Source: Nocardia aurantiaca (lineage in GTDB: Bacteria > Actinomycetota > Actinomycetes > Mycobacteriales > Mycobacteriaceae). From it: a stretch of 64,000 nt of DNA. Below are positions 52,105-62,862 of this stretch, in pieces (position 1 is the stretch's first letter; each line of letters begins with the position of its first letter). The translations under genes and the position numbers were made by a program. Where the stretch lies: assembly GCF_009708175.1 (NCBI RefSeq), contig NZ_WMBB01000010.1:124001-188000 (forward strand), in the 5' to 3' direction. A model generated the notes under the pieces. It was not told the DNA's origin, did no database searches, and saw only the letters and a list, made by a program, of their open reading frames with translations.

Positions 52105-52488
52105 ACGACCGCCAACGGCCTGACCGTATCGGGCAGCAGCTACACGGTCGGCCAGACCTACACGATCACCGTTGTCACCGGTTCGCCCAGTGTCAGCGCG
52201 AACGTGTACGACACCACCGGTTCCAACACCGTGTCCCTCGGCACCGCCACTCCGGCGGGCACCAGCACCTCGGCTGCCATCTACTGGACCCCGTCGACCG
52301 CCGGCGCGCACCACATCTCGGTCGCCCTGAACGGCGCCGGCCAGTCGGTCACCGCCGGCCCGGTGGACGTCACCGTCTCCGCCGCCTCGACCTCGGGGGG
52401 CACCGGCAGCGCCGGCGACCTGATCCCGGCCCTCAGCGCCCTCAGCGGTCTGTTCTCCGGCTCGAGCAGTTCGGCGCGCGTCAGCTGA
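52012..52488 (+). CDS. Secreted Ig-like-domain protein
   Basis: A 158-residue exported protein. The signal peptide (MKNIRRVGLSAAGIAAVSAT, ending APFAAA) matches that of the gene upstream. The mature part (about 31-125) looks like a bacterial Ig-like beta-sandwich: TVSGSSYTVGQTYTITVVTG, then AAIYWTPSTAGAHHISVALN and VDVTVSA. A Ser/Gly tail with LIPALSALSGLFSGS follows, similar to the tail of the first protein. Probably a surface or extracellular protein; function unknown. Confidence 0.82.
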   Translation: MKNIRRVGLSAAGIAAVSATVALTAPFAAADTTANGLTVSGSSYTVGQTYTITVVTGSPSVSANVYDTTGSNTVSLGTATPAGTSTSAAIYWTPSTAGAHHISVALNGAGQSVTAGPVDVTVSAASTSGGTGSAGDLIPALSALSGLFSGSSSSARVS

Positions 52489-52505
52489 CACCGTCGGCCG
52501 AACGG

Positions 52506-52543
52506 CCGGTTGTTCGGATCCTGCCCGGATTCCGAACAACCGG
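52506..52543. terminator. Bidirectional terminator hairpin
   Basis: CCGGTTGTTCGGA pairs perfectly with TCCGAACAACCGG over a 12-nt loop, between the convergent secreted-protein and acyltransferase genes. Confidence 0.8.
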
Positions 52544-52551
52544 CTGTTCGT

Positions 52552-53235
52552 CTACCCGGCCCCATGCTGTGCGGCCGCGGCCCGCTCCTTGAAAGTGGCT
52601 GCGTAGCAGTCGACGTAGGCCCTTCCGGAGCGCCTCACGATATCGGCCATGAGTTCGTCGGTGGCCCGGCGCACGGCCTGTTGGTCGGCGGGCGGGAAAC
52701 AGCGCGGGCGACCGAAGGAGATGCGGACCTTGGCCGGGCGCAGGAAGCGCCGATTGCGTGGATTGACCCGATCGGTCCCGGACAGCACGACCGGAATCAC
52801 CGGAGCGCCGGTCTGCATGGCCACCCGGATCACGCCGGTACGTCCCCGATAGACGCGGCCGTCGGGCGAGCGCGTCCCTTCCGGGTGAATGCCCCAGATG
52901 CCGCCCGATTCGAGAATGCGCACCGCCGCCGCCAGAGAATCCGATCCCGAGGTACCGCCGGTGCGGTCCACCGGAACCTGACCGGTGGCGTTCATGACGA
53001 AGCGATTGACGCGGCCGCGGAAGCCGCCCCCGGTGAAGTACTCCTGCTTGGCGATGAAGGCGACCCTGCGTCGCAGCGCCAGACACAGATAGAGAGAATC
53101 CACCACGGCCAGATGGTTGGCCGCGATGATCACCGGACCACCCTTCGGAACATGGTGCAGCCCTTCGATCTTCGGGCGGCCGAGCAACCGCAGCACCGGC
53201 CCCACCAGAACATGTTTCAGCAGCCAGTACCACAT
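52552..53235 (-). CDS. 1-acyl-sn-glycerol-3-phosphate acyltransferase (PlsC family)
   Basis: A 227-residue membrane-associated lysophospholipid acyltransferase. HX4D is His41-Asp46 in NHLAVVDS. The glycerophosphate-binding motif is PEGTRS (118-123), and GAPVIPVVLSG is the fourth block. AGGAGGG precedes ATG 53235. The divergent TetR gene and the two palindromes in between suggest direct repression of this gene. The exact acyl acceptor is uncertain. Confidence 0.9.
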   Translation of the reverse strand: MWYWLLKHVLVGPVLRLLGRPKIEGLHHVPKGGPVIIAANHLAVVDSLYLCLALRRRVAFIAKQEYFTGGGFRGRVNRFVMNATGQVPVDRTGGTSGSDSLAAAVRILESGGIWGIHPEGTRSPDGRVYRGRTGVIRVAMQTGAPVIPVVLSGTDRVNPRNRRFLRPAKVRISFGRPRCFPPADQQAVRRATDELMADIVRRSGRAYVDCYAATFKERAAAAQHGAG

Positions 53236-53257
53236 GGGAGCCCTCCTGAATCACGGC

Positions 53258-53307
53258 GTAGACAGTGTCTACCAAATGTCTTACCCACCCGCGTAGACAA
53301 TGTCTAC
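53258..53307. promoter_or_regulatory. Twin palindromic TetR operators
   Basis: GTAGACAGTGTCTAC at 53258-53272 and GTAGACAATGTCTAC at 53293-53307 are both perfect 7-1-7 palindromes sharing the same half-site. Their centres are 35 bp apart. They lie between the divergent plsC-like and tetR genes. Confidence 0.85.
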
Positions 53308-53329
53308 CCCTATCCGGAGAATGTGACGC

Positions 53330-53896
53330 ATGACTTCGGTTGAGCCTCTCCGGGAACGGCTGGTGACCGCGGGCGTCGCCATGCTCGAGGAAATCGGCGC
53401 GGGCGAGCTCGGGCTGCGGGCGATCGCCCGGGAGGCCGGGGTGTCGCACGGCGCGCCCCGGCGATACTTCCCCACGCACAATTCGCTTCTGGCGGCGATC
53501 GCGGCGCGCGGCTATCTGGATCTGCGGGCGAAAATCGAAGCCGCACAGGGCGATACGGCCGAAGCCCGAGTGCGCAACACCTGCCTGGCCTATATCGACT
53601 TCGCGACCGCCCGACCGGAGATGTTCACCCTCATGTTCCGACACGACCTACTGGAAGGCGCCGGCGAGAACCTGCGGGTGAACACGACGCTGCCGATGTT
53701 CGCGCGCTGGCGGGAGCTGGTCGCCGAGTGCGTGAGCGACGGAGCGGGCGAGCGCGCCCTGAGTCTGTGGACCCAGTTACACGGCATCGCCGTGGTGGTC
53801 GCGAACCGCAGTATCGAGGCGGTCGCGCCGGGCACCGATATCGAGGCGCTGGTGGCGCGGGCCGTCGCCCGGCACCTCGCACCGGATCCGAGCTGA
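53330..53896 (+). CDS. TetR-family regulator
   Basis: A 188-residue TetR repressor. HTH: LRERLVTAGVAMLEEIGAGE, then GLRAIAREAGVSHGAPRRYF, THNSLLAAIAARGY. The C-terminal part (ATARPEMFTLMFRHDLLEGA and on) fits the TetR_C ligand domain. It is divergent from the acyltransferase, and the twin palindromes upstream are its probable sites, giving autoregulation and a link to lipid supply. Confidence 0.88.
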   Translation: MTSVEPLRERLVTAGVAMLEEIGAGELGLRAIAREAGVSHGAPRRYFPTHNSLLAAIAARGYLDLRAKIEAAQGDTAEARVRNTCLAYIDFATARPEMFTLMFRHDLLEGAGENLRVNTTLPMFARWRELVAECVSDGAGERALSLWTQLHGIAVVVANRSIEAVAPGTDIEALVARAVARHLAPDPS

Positions 53897-53984
53897 GCCG
53901 ATCGGGCCGGACCGGCCGGTTGGGGCCGAGGGGCCGGTCGCGTACCCTGGTGCGGTTGCCTCGTCTGCACAAAAGGAGTCCCCC

Positions 53985-55610
53985 GTGAGTTCCCCGACTG
54001 CCAGCGCGACCTCAGCTACCGCCGGTCGGCTGGCCGGCGAGGCGGCGCGGCGGCGCACCTTCGCGGTGATCTCCCACCCGGACGCCGGTAAATCGACGCT
54101 GACCGAGGCGCTGGCGCTGCACGCCAAGGTGATCTCCGAGGCGGGCGCGATCCACGGCAAAGCGGGCCGCAAGTCCACCGTCTCCGACTGGATGGAGATG
54201 GAGAAGGCGCGCGGTATCTCCGTCAGCTCGACGGCCCTGCAGTTCGAATACGGCGACTGCGTCATCAACCTGGTCGACACCCCCGGTCACTCCGACTTCT
54301 CGGAGGACACCTACCGCGTGCTGACCGCTGTCGACGCGGCGGTCATGCTCATCGACGCCGCCAAGGGCCTGGAACCGCAGACGCTCAAGCTCTTTCAGGT
54401 TGCGCGCGATCGCGGCATCCCGGTCATCACGGTCATCAACAAGTGGGACCGACCGGGTCAGGCGCCGCTGGAACTGCTCGACGAGATCATCGAGCGCATC
54501 GGCCTGACCCCCACTCCCCTGTTCCTCCCGGTCGGCATCGCCGGCGACTTCCGCGGCCTGCTGCGCCGCGGCGAGGAGGGCGCGCCCACCGAGTACATCC
54601 ACTTCACCCGCACCGCGGGCGGCGCGACCATCGCCCCCGAAGAGCACTACACGCCCGAGCAGGCCCTCGAGCGGGAGGGCGAGGTGTGGATCACCGCGGT
54701 CGAGGAGAGCGAACTGCTCTCGGCCGCCGGGCAGGACCACGATCAGGAGCTGTTCCTGGCCGGGCACACCTCGCCGGTCATCTACGCCTCCGCCATGCTG
54801 AATTTCGGTGTGCGCCAACTGCTCGACACGCTGGTCGAGCTGGCGCCGCCGCCGCGCGGCCGCAAGGACGTCAACGGCGTTCCGCGCGAGACCACCGCGC
54901 CGTTCAGCGCTGTCATCTTCAAGGTGCAGGCGGGCATGGACACCGCGCACCGCGACCGGCTGGCGTTCATGCGCATCGTCTCCGGCGAATTCGAGCGCGG
55001 CATGGTGGTGACCCACGCGCAAACCGGGCGGCCCTTCGCCACCAAATACGCGCTGACCGTCTTCGGCCGGGAGCGCACCACCGTCGATACCGCCTACCCC
55101 GGCGATGTGGTCGGCCTGGTCAACGCGACCGCCCTGGCGCCGGGCCACACCCTGTTCGTGGACAAGAAGGTCGAGTTCCCGCCGATCCCGTCCTTCGCTC
55201 CGGAGCACTTCGCCACCCTGCGCGCGCAGACCGCGGGCAAGTACAAGCAGTTCCGCAAGGCCATCGACCAGCTCGACTCCGAGGGCGTGGTGCAGGTGCT
55301 GCGCAACGACGTGCGCGGTGACGCCTCGCCGGTGCTGGCCGCGGTCGGCCCGATGCAGTTCGAAGTCGTCACGGCCCGAATGCAGTCCGAGTTCAATGTC
55401 GAGACCCAACTCGACCACCTCCCCTACCAGCTGGCCCGCCGCACCGACGCCGAATCGGCCGAGGAACTCAACCGTCAGCGCGGCGTCGAGGTCTTCACCC
55501 GCAGTGACGGCGTCTTGCTCGCCCTGTTCAGCGACAAGTGGCGGCTGCAGTACATCTCCAAGGAGATGCCGAAGCTGACCCTCGAACTCCTGGTCGCCGG
55601 AACCGAATAG
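53985..55610 (+). CDS. prfC: Peptide chain release factor 3
   Basis: A 541-residue translational GTPase that removes RF1/RF2 after termination. G1 is SHPDAGKST, G2 lies near GISVSSTALQFEY, G3 is DTPGHSDF, and G4 is NKWDRPG, a change from the usual NKLDR. PMQFEVVTARMQSEFNVE is the RF3 C-terminal marker. GTG 53985 has AGGAG 6 nt upstream. Stand-alone. Confidence 0.96.
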   Translation: MSSPTASATSATAGRLAGEAARRRTFAVISHPDAGKSTLTEALALHAKVISEAGAIHGKAGRKSTVSDWMEMEKARGISVSSTALQFEYGDCVINLVDTPGHSDFSEDTYRVLTAVDAAVMLIDAAKGLEPQTLKLFQVARDRGIPVITVINKWDRPGQAPLELLDEIIERIGLTPTPLFLPVGIAGDFRGLLRRGEEGAPTEYIHFTRTAGGATIAPEEHYTPEQALEREGEVWITAVEESELLSAAGQDHDQELFLAGHTSPVIYASAMLNFGVRQLLDTLVELAPPPRGRKDVNGVPRETTAPFSAVIFKVQAGMDTAHRDRLAFMRIVSGEFERGMVVTHAQTGRPFATKYALTVFGRERTTVDTAYPGDVVGLVNATALAPGHTLFVDKKVEFPPIPSFAPEHFATLRAQTAGKYKQFRKAIDQLDSEGVVQVLRNDVRGDASPVLAAVGPMQFEVVTARMQSEFNVETQLDHLPYQLARRTDAESAEELNRQRGVEVFTRSDGVLLALFSDKWRLQYISKEMPKLTLELLVAGTE

Positions 55611-55616
55611 GCAACG

Positions 55617-56141
55617 TCAGCCGAGCGCGCCGGACCCGTCCGAACTGCTGGGTTCGACGCGCGGCGTGTCGGCGGGGTTGCGGGCGATCAGGCCCCAGCG
55701 GCTGGAGGTCAGGCGCAGGCTGGGCAAGTCCGATAGGGACAGCACCACTTCGTAGGTGCGCTCGTATCCGGTGTGCGCGATGCGCCATTGCCCGTCGTCG
55801 CAGCGGACGTAGCGGTCCGAATAGAAGGCCGCGCCGTGAAGCAGCATGTTGTGGCCGGGGATCAGGACCGTGTCGGCCAGGTACCAGGTGCCCGTCGCCT
55901 CGTCGCCGTCGACGTCGATCTCCGGGTGGTCGCAGCGATGTTCGGTGATGACGTGCGGACCCAGGGTGTTGCGCATGAAGGCCAGGAAGGCGTCGCGCGA
56001 TTCGAACTGGAGGTACTCGCTGTAGGTGGCGGTGGCCTCCGGAAGCATGGTGTCGGCGAACTCCTCCCACGCCTTCGTGTCGAGCGCGCGCAGGTAACGG
56101 AACTTCAGCCGGCTGATCGCCGCGACGGCATCGGGATCCAT
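55617..56141 (-). CDS. SnoaL-like / scytalone-dehydratase-fold protein
   Basis: A 174-residue NTF2-fold protein (SnoaL_4 type): AISRLKFRYLRALDTKAWEE, FADTMLPEATATYSEYLQFE, TLGPHVITEHRCDHPEIDVD and RIAHTGYERTYE. The His-rich segment could be catalytic. Its last codons abut prfC on the other strand (6 bp apart). It is not closely similar to the SnoaL-like protein at 7020. Function unknown. Confidence 0.83.
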   Translation of the reverse strand: MDPDAVAAISRLKFRYLRALDTKAWEEFADTMLPEATATYSEYLQFESRDAFLAFMRNTLGPHVITEHRCDHPEIDVDGDEATGTWYLADTVLIPGHNMLLHGAAFYSDRYVRCDDGQWRIAHTGYERTYEVVLSLSDLPSLRLTSSRWGLIARNPADTPRVEPSSSDGSGALG

Positions 56142-56224
56142 ACCTTCAACAATCCCATCAGGTGTAGGAAACCTTCAGGGATTGGCACGGATTTGTACCG
56201 GATCGCTATCAGCCGGATACCGAC

Positions 56225-57106
56225 TCAGCCGTTGATGCTGAAGCAGGTGTGGCAGAAATCCTCGCCGAACTCGGTCAGGCGCAGACTCTTTCGCACGATC
56301 TTGGGCACGCGGCCGGCCTTTTTCAGGGCCTGTTCCACGACCGGCTGCACCTCGAGCACCATGTATCGCGACAAGACCACCGGATCGTCCGAGGTCATGG
56401 TGAGGCCGAGGCGGTTCAGATTGATCAGGTAGTGCCGCGACCGGTCCGGGTAGCGGACGCCGGACTGCTCCGGAACCGAGGTCAGATCCCCCGCGACCAG
56501 CTCGGAACCGATACCCAGCGGCCGATTGGTGCGCACATCCACCGACGGCTGCGGACCCTGCAGGGCCATGAAGCGCAGGATGCGGGCCTCGTCGGGCGCG
56601 AGCTGATCGAGGATCCGGTCGTAGGCCGGGTGCACGTCCTCGGTGAAATAGACGTCGGCCGAGCGGGCCAGCAGCGCGTCGCCGCGGCGGCGCAGGTCAT
56701 CGGCGGTGGCGGAACGGACCAGCCCGGTGGTGACGGCCGACTGCGGCGCGCCCGTGGGAGTCGGCACATAGCTGACGATCTCGCGCACCGACCCCTCGGT
56801 GACGCCGAGCGCGCTGCGCGCGATGGACCGCAGCGCCGCCCCCGTGCGCTCGGCGATATCGGCCGACGACTCGCCGTCCAGCGCGGCCTGGGTCAGCTGT
56901 TTGGTGATCTCGACGCTGGTGCCGACCGCCCACTCGGTCCCCCGCACCGCGGTGCCGACCGCCAGCCCGGCCGCCCGGAAGGCGCCGCGAATCAGGCGGG
57001 CCTCATTGCTGATCTGCCGCTTCTCCACATCCGAACTGCGTTCCACGGCACGAGGTCCGGGACGGGCCACGTCCTGCCCCGGGATCCTGTCTTCCGCCAC
57101 GTCCAT
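56225..57106 (-). CDS. Abi-alpha/DUF4393-like protein, copy 1
   Basis: A 293-residue protein. Residues 25-115 are helical with AFRAAGLAVGTAVRGTEWAV and ADIAERTGAALRSIARSALG. The core LARSADVYFTEDVHPAYDRI, LDQLAPDEARILRFMALQGP, QPSVDVRTNR and YLINLNRLGL fits the Abi-alpha (DUF4393) pattern. A cysteine pair lies at the end (FCHTCFSING). It is paralogous to 58765-59628 and divergent from the DUF445 gene. Abi-alpha proteins have been linked to phage abortive infection, but the tie is weak. Confidence 0.75.
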   Translation of the reverse strand: MDVAEDRIPGQDVARPGPRAVERSSDVEKRQISNEARLIRGAFRAAGLAVGTAVRGTEWAVGTSVEITKQLTQAALDGESSADIAERTGAALRSIARSALGVTEGSVREIVSYVPTPTGAPQSAVTTGLVRSATADDLRRRGDALLARSADVYFTEDVHPAYDRILDQLAPDEARILRFMALQGPQPSVDVRTNRPLGIGSELVAGDLTSVPEQSGVRYPDRSRHYLINLNRLGLTMTSDDPVVLSRYMVLEVQPVVEQALKKAGRVPKIVRKSLRLTEFGEDFCHTCFSING

Positions 57107-57451
57107 CTCCGAATATCGCCAGGTGAACCCAATCGTCCACAGATTATTGCCCCCGATGGACCTTCGGGCGCGTTGAACCCGCGAGCCAGAAGGTTACCGC
57201 AGTCCACGTCGGCCGACTCAACGACGCACATGACCCCCGACACAGCGCGCGCAAGGCACGATATGGATGTGGTCCCCGTCATTCTCGTGATCCCCTCGAG
57301 AGAGACGAACTTCGAGCCGGGCAGTGTGACCGAGATCTCCGACCAGGACACTCCGCCGCTGGACTCGATTCCTGAACAGACAGTAAGGTCCGAACCGCCG
57401 AGGGGTTGTCAACGCCGACGGCGGTGCGTTGTGGGTCGGCAGGAGGGTGTC
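57107..57451. other. Divergent intergenic region in the Abi-alpha/DUF445 locus
   Basis: 345 bp between the two divergent starts. No gene or convincing operator is visible; both promoters should be here. Confidence 0.45.
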
Positions 57452-58774
57452 GTGCTAGAGAGTGTCTTCGGGGTGCGTCCGACCATCCTCTTGGAATTGA
57501 TCACCATCCCGTTGTTCACGGGTGTGATCGGCTATATCACCAACTGGACCGGCGTACTCATGCTGTTCAAGCCCGTCCGTTTCCACGGGTTCCGGCTACC
57601 GGGCCTGGCAGCGCTGTTTCCATTGCTGCCCAAGCGCATTCAGGTGCTGCCATTGCTGCAGTACGACGGGCGATTCGGCTGGCAGGGCATCGTGCCGTCG
57701 CGCGCGGACAAGATGGCCAGCATCGCGGTGGACAAAGGGCTGGCGAAACTCGGCAGCGTCGCGGATTTCTACCGAGAGCTCGAACCCGACAGGCTTGCCG
57801 AACATTTCGTCGAAATCGCGGATCTTCAGATTCGCGACATCGTCGAGGACATCCTCAAACGCGAACATCCACAGCTCTGGTACAACCTGCCCACCGGACT
57901 GCGGGAGATGGTCCACAGCCGGGTGCGCGAACAATTGCCCGATATCCTCCGAGAACTCACCGATGAACTCGGCAAGAACATCGATCAGCTACTGGACGTC
58001 AAGTCCATGACCATCCGCTACTTCCAGGCGCGGCCGCAGACGCTGAACTCGGTGTTCCAGGTGCTGGGCGCCAAGGAACTGCGATTCATGCAGAACTTCG
58101 GCTTCTACTTCGGCGCGCCCATGGGTCTGGTGCTGGTCGCCGTCCTGCATTTCACCGGTTGGTCGTCGCTGGTGGTGCTGCCGGTCGGCGGAGTGATCAT
58201 CGGCTGGGTGGTCAACTGGATCGGCATCAACCTGATCTTCGAACCGGCCTACCCGAAGTGGTGGTGCCCGTGGCGGCAGGGCCTGCTCATCAAGCGACAG
58301 CCGGAGATCACCGAGGGCTACGCGGCCCTGGTGGCCAGCGAGATCATGACCGTCGCCAATATCGGCGACGAGCTGCTCAACGGCCCGCGCGCCGACCGCA
58401 CCATGCAGATGCTCCAGGACACCCTCAAGCCGGCGGCCGACCGGGCGCTCGGACCGGCCCGGTCGGTGGTCAAATTCGCCCTGGGCAGCCGCGAGTACGA
58501 CTCGCTGCAGGACTCCTTCACCTCCGAGGCGATGACCATCGCACCCATCGCCTTCGCCGACCCGGCCTTCAATATGCAGCAGGGCAAGCAGGTGCAGGAG
58601 TACATCGCCAAACAAATGTCGGCGCTGCCCCCGCCGGAGTTCGTGGACATGTTGCGTTCGGCCATCAAACAGGACGAATGGCTTTTGTTCGTCCATGGCG
58701 GCGCGCTGGGCCTGCTGGCCGGTTACGCTCACCTCCTGATCTTCGGAACAGGAGTGGCGACCTCATGGATATGA
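57452..58774 (+). CDS. DUF445 membrane protein
   Basis: A 440-residue membrane protein of the DUF445 family. TM1 is FTGVIGYITNWTGVLMLFKP, the family signature. Two further TM segments (FGAPMGLVLVAVLHFTGW, VVLPVGGVIIGWVVNWIGIN) repeat it as VNWIGINLIFEP, and one closes the protein. The long helical parts between are typical. AGGAGGG is 4-5 nt before GTG 57452. Its stop overlaps the second Abi-alpha gene, so they are cotranslated. Function of DUF445 is unknown. Confidence 0.87.
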   Translation: MLESVFGVRPTILLELITIPLFTGVIGYITNWTGVLMLFKPVRFHGFRLPGLAALFPLLPKRIQVLPLLQYDGRFGWQGIVPSRADKMASIAVDKGLAKLGSVADFYRELEPDRLAEHFVEIADLQIRDIVEDILKREHPQLWYNLPTGLREMVHSRVREQLPDILRELTDELGKNIDQLLDVKSMTIRYFQARPQTLNSVFQVLGAKELRFMQNFGFYFGAPMGLVLVAVLHFTGWSSLVVLPVGGVIIGWVVNWIGINLIFEPAYPKWWCPWRQGLLIKRQPEITEGYAALVASEIMTVANIGDELLNGPRADRTMQMLQDTLKPAADRALGPARSVVKFALGSREYDSLQDSFTSEAMTIAPIAFADPAFNMQQGKQVQEYIAKQMSALPPPEFVDMLRSAIKQDEWLLFVHGGALGLLAGYAHLLIFGTGVATSWI

Positions 58775-59628
58775 CCGAATCATCCTCTTGCGAGGACGAT
58801 CCCGCCGATTCGACCACCGAAATCGCTGTTCGCGAGCCCGCGCCGCTGCCGGTGGCGGTGTCCGCGCCGGAGTGGCGGGGTCCGGCGGGGCCGGTGCGCG
58901 CCGCCACGGGAGTGGTGCGGGTGGCCATGTCAGCGGCCGTCGAGGCGAGTTTCTGGAGCCTGCACACCGCGCTGGGAGTGACCTCGGTGGTGCTGCGCGG
59001 CAGCATATCCGGGCAGCCGCCGCACGAGATCCTCTCCGATGCCGGTGCGCAGGTGCGGCATTCGGTCCGGCAGGCGCTGGGCGTGACCGCGCCGGAGACC
59101 GCCGAAGCCACTCCCGAACAGAGTCCCGCCAGCGTGCTGCGCGCCCGTGGCGCCGAATTGCTGCGTCGCTCCGCCGATTTCCACGCCGAGGACGACAACC
59201 ACCATCACACCGCCTACGCCCGCGTCCTGGGCGAGCTCGCGCCCGATGAGGCGCGCATCGTGCGGCACCTCTACCTGGACGGGCCGCAGCCCGCGATGGA
59301 GGTGAAGACCGGACGGACCGCCTACCGCGGTGTTTTCAACCTGCTGGGCGAGGACGCGGCGCTGCGCTATCCGAACCGGATCGACGAGTATCTGACCAAT
59401 CTGGACCGGCTCGGCCTCGTCGACGTGACCCGGGAAGCGCTCGGCAATCCCAACCGCTACCAGTTGCTGGAGGCCATGCCGGAGGTGCGCCGACTGCTCA
59501 AGCGGACCAGCTTCGGCACCAAGGTGCTGTACCGGACCATCGAATTGACCTCGTTCGGCGCGGGTTTCACGCGGACCTGCCTGCCGGTGCCGTCACTGGA
59601 TCCCCAGGTACTCGAACAGCACGGCTGA
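58765..59628 (+). CDS. Abi-alpha/DUF4393-like protein, copy 2
   Basis: A 287-residue paralogue of the protein at 56225. Shared points: GAELLRRSADFHAEDDNHHH, AYARVLGELAPDEARIVRHL, YLDGPQPAMEVKTGRTAYRG, YPNRIDEYLTNLDRLGLVDV, and a C-terminal GFTRTCLPV. Starts at 58765 (10-bp overlap with DUF445) or 58771 (ATGA overlap). AGGAG precedes both. Function unknown. Confidence 0.77.
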   Translation: MDMTESSSCEDDPADSTTEIAVREPAPLPVAVSAPEWRGPAGPVRAATGVVRVAMSAAVEASFWSLHTALGVTSVVLRGSISGQPPHEILSDAGAQVRHSVRQALGVTAPETAEATPEQSPASVLRARGAELLRRSADFHAEDDNHHHTAYARVLGELAPDEARIVRHLYLDGPQPAMEVKTGRTAYRGVFNLLGEDAALRYPNRIDEYLTNLDRLGLVDVTREALGNPNRYQLLEAMPEVRRLLKRTSFGTKVLYRTIELTSFGAGFTRTCLPVPSLDPQVLEQHG

Positions 59629-59702
59629 GCATCCATCCCGCCACCGGCGAACACCACGCCCTCATTCGGAACACCCGCCCCGCCATCCCCGAACATCGAC
59701 CC

Positions 59703-59783
59703 CGCCATTCCGGCGTGTTCTCGGCCGGAATCCACCCGGTACTCGAAGGGCGTGTATCCCGGCCGAAGCACGCCGGGATGACG
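59703..59783. repeat. Imperfect palindromic intergenic repeat, copy 2
   Basis: CGCCATTCCGGCGTGTTCTC and GAAGCACGCCGGGATGACG form the arms of a long hairpin that is clearly related to 6915-7006 (same TCTCGGCCGGAATCC core). It lies between convergent genes and may terminate both. Confidence 0.75.
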
Positions 59784-59844
59784 AGGGGCTCACGCCGGTA
59801 TGACCAGGACCCTTGCGAGGGTCGTCCAGTACGAGTGGCCCGTA

Positions 59845-61653
<1,809 letters not shown>

Positions 61654-61860
61654 GAACTGTCCCGCCTCTGCGCGCCTTTTGCCGAACCGTAAGAGCCTAC
61701 GCAATACCGCCTCCCCGGGGCTTCAGCGCCCGACCGAGAGCCGCTGACCGTTGGGCACGGGCGCCCGGCGGTTGCGAGCCGAACCGATTTCGGACACGCC
61801 CGGGAGCTACCCGGGAACCACGAAATCAGCTGTCACGGTGGGATTTCGACGGGATCACCC

Positions 61861-61894
61861 CGAACGTCACGAAATCACGAACGTCACGAAATCA
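61861..61894. repeat. Perfect tandem 17-bp repeat at the ispE stop
   Basis: CGAACGTCACGAAATCA occurs twice without gap, and the second copy contains the ispE stop codon (complement of TCA at 61892-61894). A related CACGAAATCAGCTGTC is at 61819-61834. Confidence 0.7.
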
Positions 61895-62821
61895 GTTGTC
61901 GCCAATAATTCGGCGTGCGCCCGGCACCGGGCCGTGGGCCGTTCGGACGCTGCGGCACACCCCCGCACCCGCGAGCTCGGCGGCGACGGTGACCGCGGCC
62001 TCCTCGCTCTCGCAGAGGAACGCGCAGGTCGGGCCGGAGCCCGAGACGATGCCCGCGAGGGCTCCCGCGCCGACGCCCGCGCGCAGGGTGCGGCGCAGGT
62101 CGGGTTTCAGCGAGAGCGCCGCGGCCTGCAAGTCGTTGCCGAGCAGCGGGGCGAGCTGCGCGGACTCTCCGGAAGCCAGGGCCTGCAGCAGGTCCTCGGG
62201 GCTGCCGAGCCGGGGCGGATCGCCGACCTCGCGCAATCGGTCGAGTTCGCGAAAGACGGCCGGGGTGGACAGACCGCCCTTGGCCAGCGCCAGCACCCAG
62301 TGAAAAGTGTTGCGGGACAACACCGGAAGCAGCTTCTCGCCGCGACCGCGGCCGAGGGCGGTGCCGCCGTGCAGCGAGAAGGGCACGTCACTGCCGAGTT
62401 CGGCTGCGATATCGGACAATTCCGTGCGCCCGAGGCCGAGTTCCCACAGGTCGTTCAGGCCGACCAGGGCGGCGGCGGCGTCCGCGCTGCCCCCGGCCAT
62501 GCCGCCCGCCACCGGAATACCCTTGGTGATGGCGAATTCCACCAGTGGCGCGCGTCCGCCCAGGTCGGCCAGTTTGACGGCAGCCTGCCAGACGAGATTG
62601 CCGCGATCGGTGGGCACCTCGTCGGCGCCTTCGCCGGTGACCTTCACCCGTAGCGCCGCGGCCGGCGCGATCTGGACGTCATCGCTCAGCGACAGCGCCT
62701 GGAACACGGTGGTGAGGTCGTGGTAGCCGTCCTCGCGCAGGTCGCCGACTCCGAGGTGCAGGTTCACCTTCGCGGGCGCGCGCACGACGATGGGGCTGGG
62801 CACAACTGAGAGCACGCGCAC
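61892..62821 (-). CDS. ispE: 4-diphosphocytidyl-2-C-methyl-D-erythritol kinase
   Basis: A 309-residue GHMP kinase of the MEP isoprenoid pathway. RAPAKVNLHLGVGDLREDGY, the ATP loop PVAGGMAGGSADAAAALVGL and GSGPTCAFLCES near the C-terminus are all present. Starts at GTG 62821, 62815 or 62803 are possible; none has a strong ribosome-binding site. The usual upstream ksgA is not in this window. Confidence 0.95.
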   Translation of the reverse strand: MRVLSVVPSPIVVRAPAKVNLHLGVGDLREDGYHDLTTVFQALSLSDDVQIAPAAALRVKVTGEGADEVPTDRGNLVWQAAVKLADLGGRAPLVEFAITKGIPVAGGMAGGSADAAAALVGLNDLWELGLGRTELSDIAAELGSDVPFSLHGGTALGRGRGEKLLPVLSRNTFHWVLALAKGGLSTPAVFRELDRLREVGDPPRLGSPEDLLQALASGESAQLAPLLGNDLQAAALSLKPDLRRTLRAGVGAGALAGIVSGSGPTCAFLCESEEAAVTVAAELAGAGVCRSVRTAHGPVPGARRIIGDN

Positions 62822-62862
62822 AGCCTAGTCGACAGATTTCCCATTCGAGTACTTGCGCGAGG

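Noticed and set aside
56249..57451. In-frame upstream extension of the DUF445 gene
   Set aside because: It runs opposite the Abi-alpha gene and lacks family features; AGGAGGG before GTG 57452 fixes the start.
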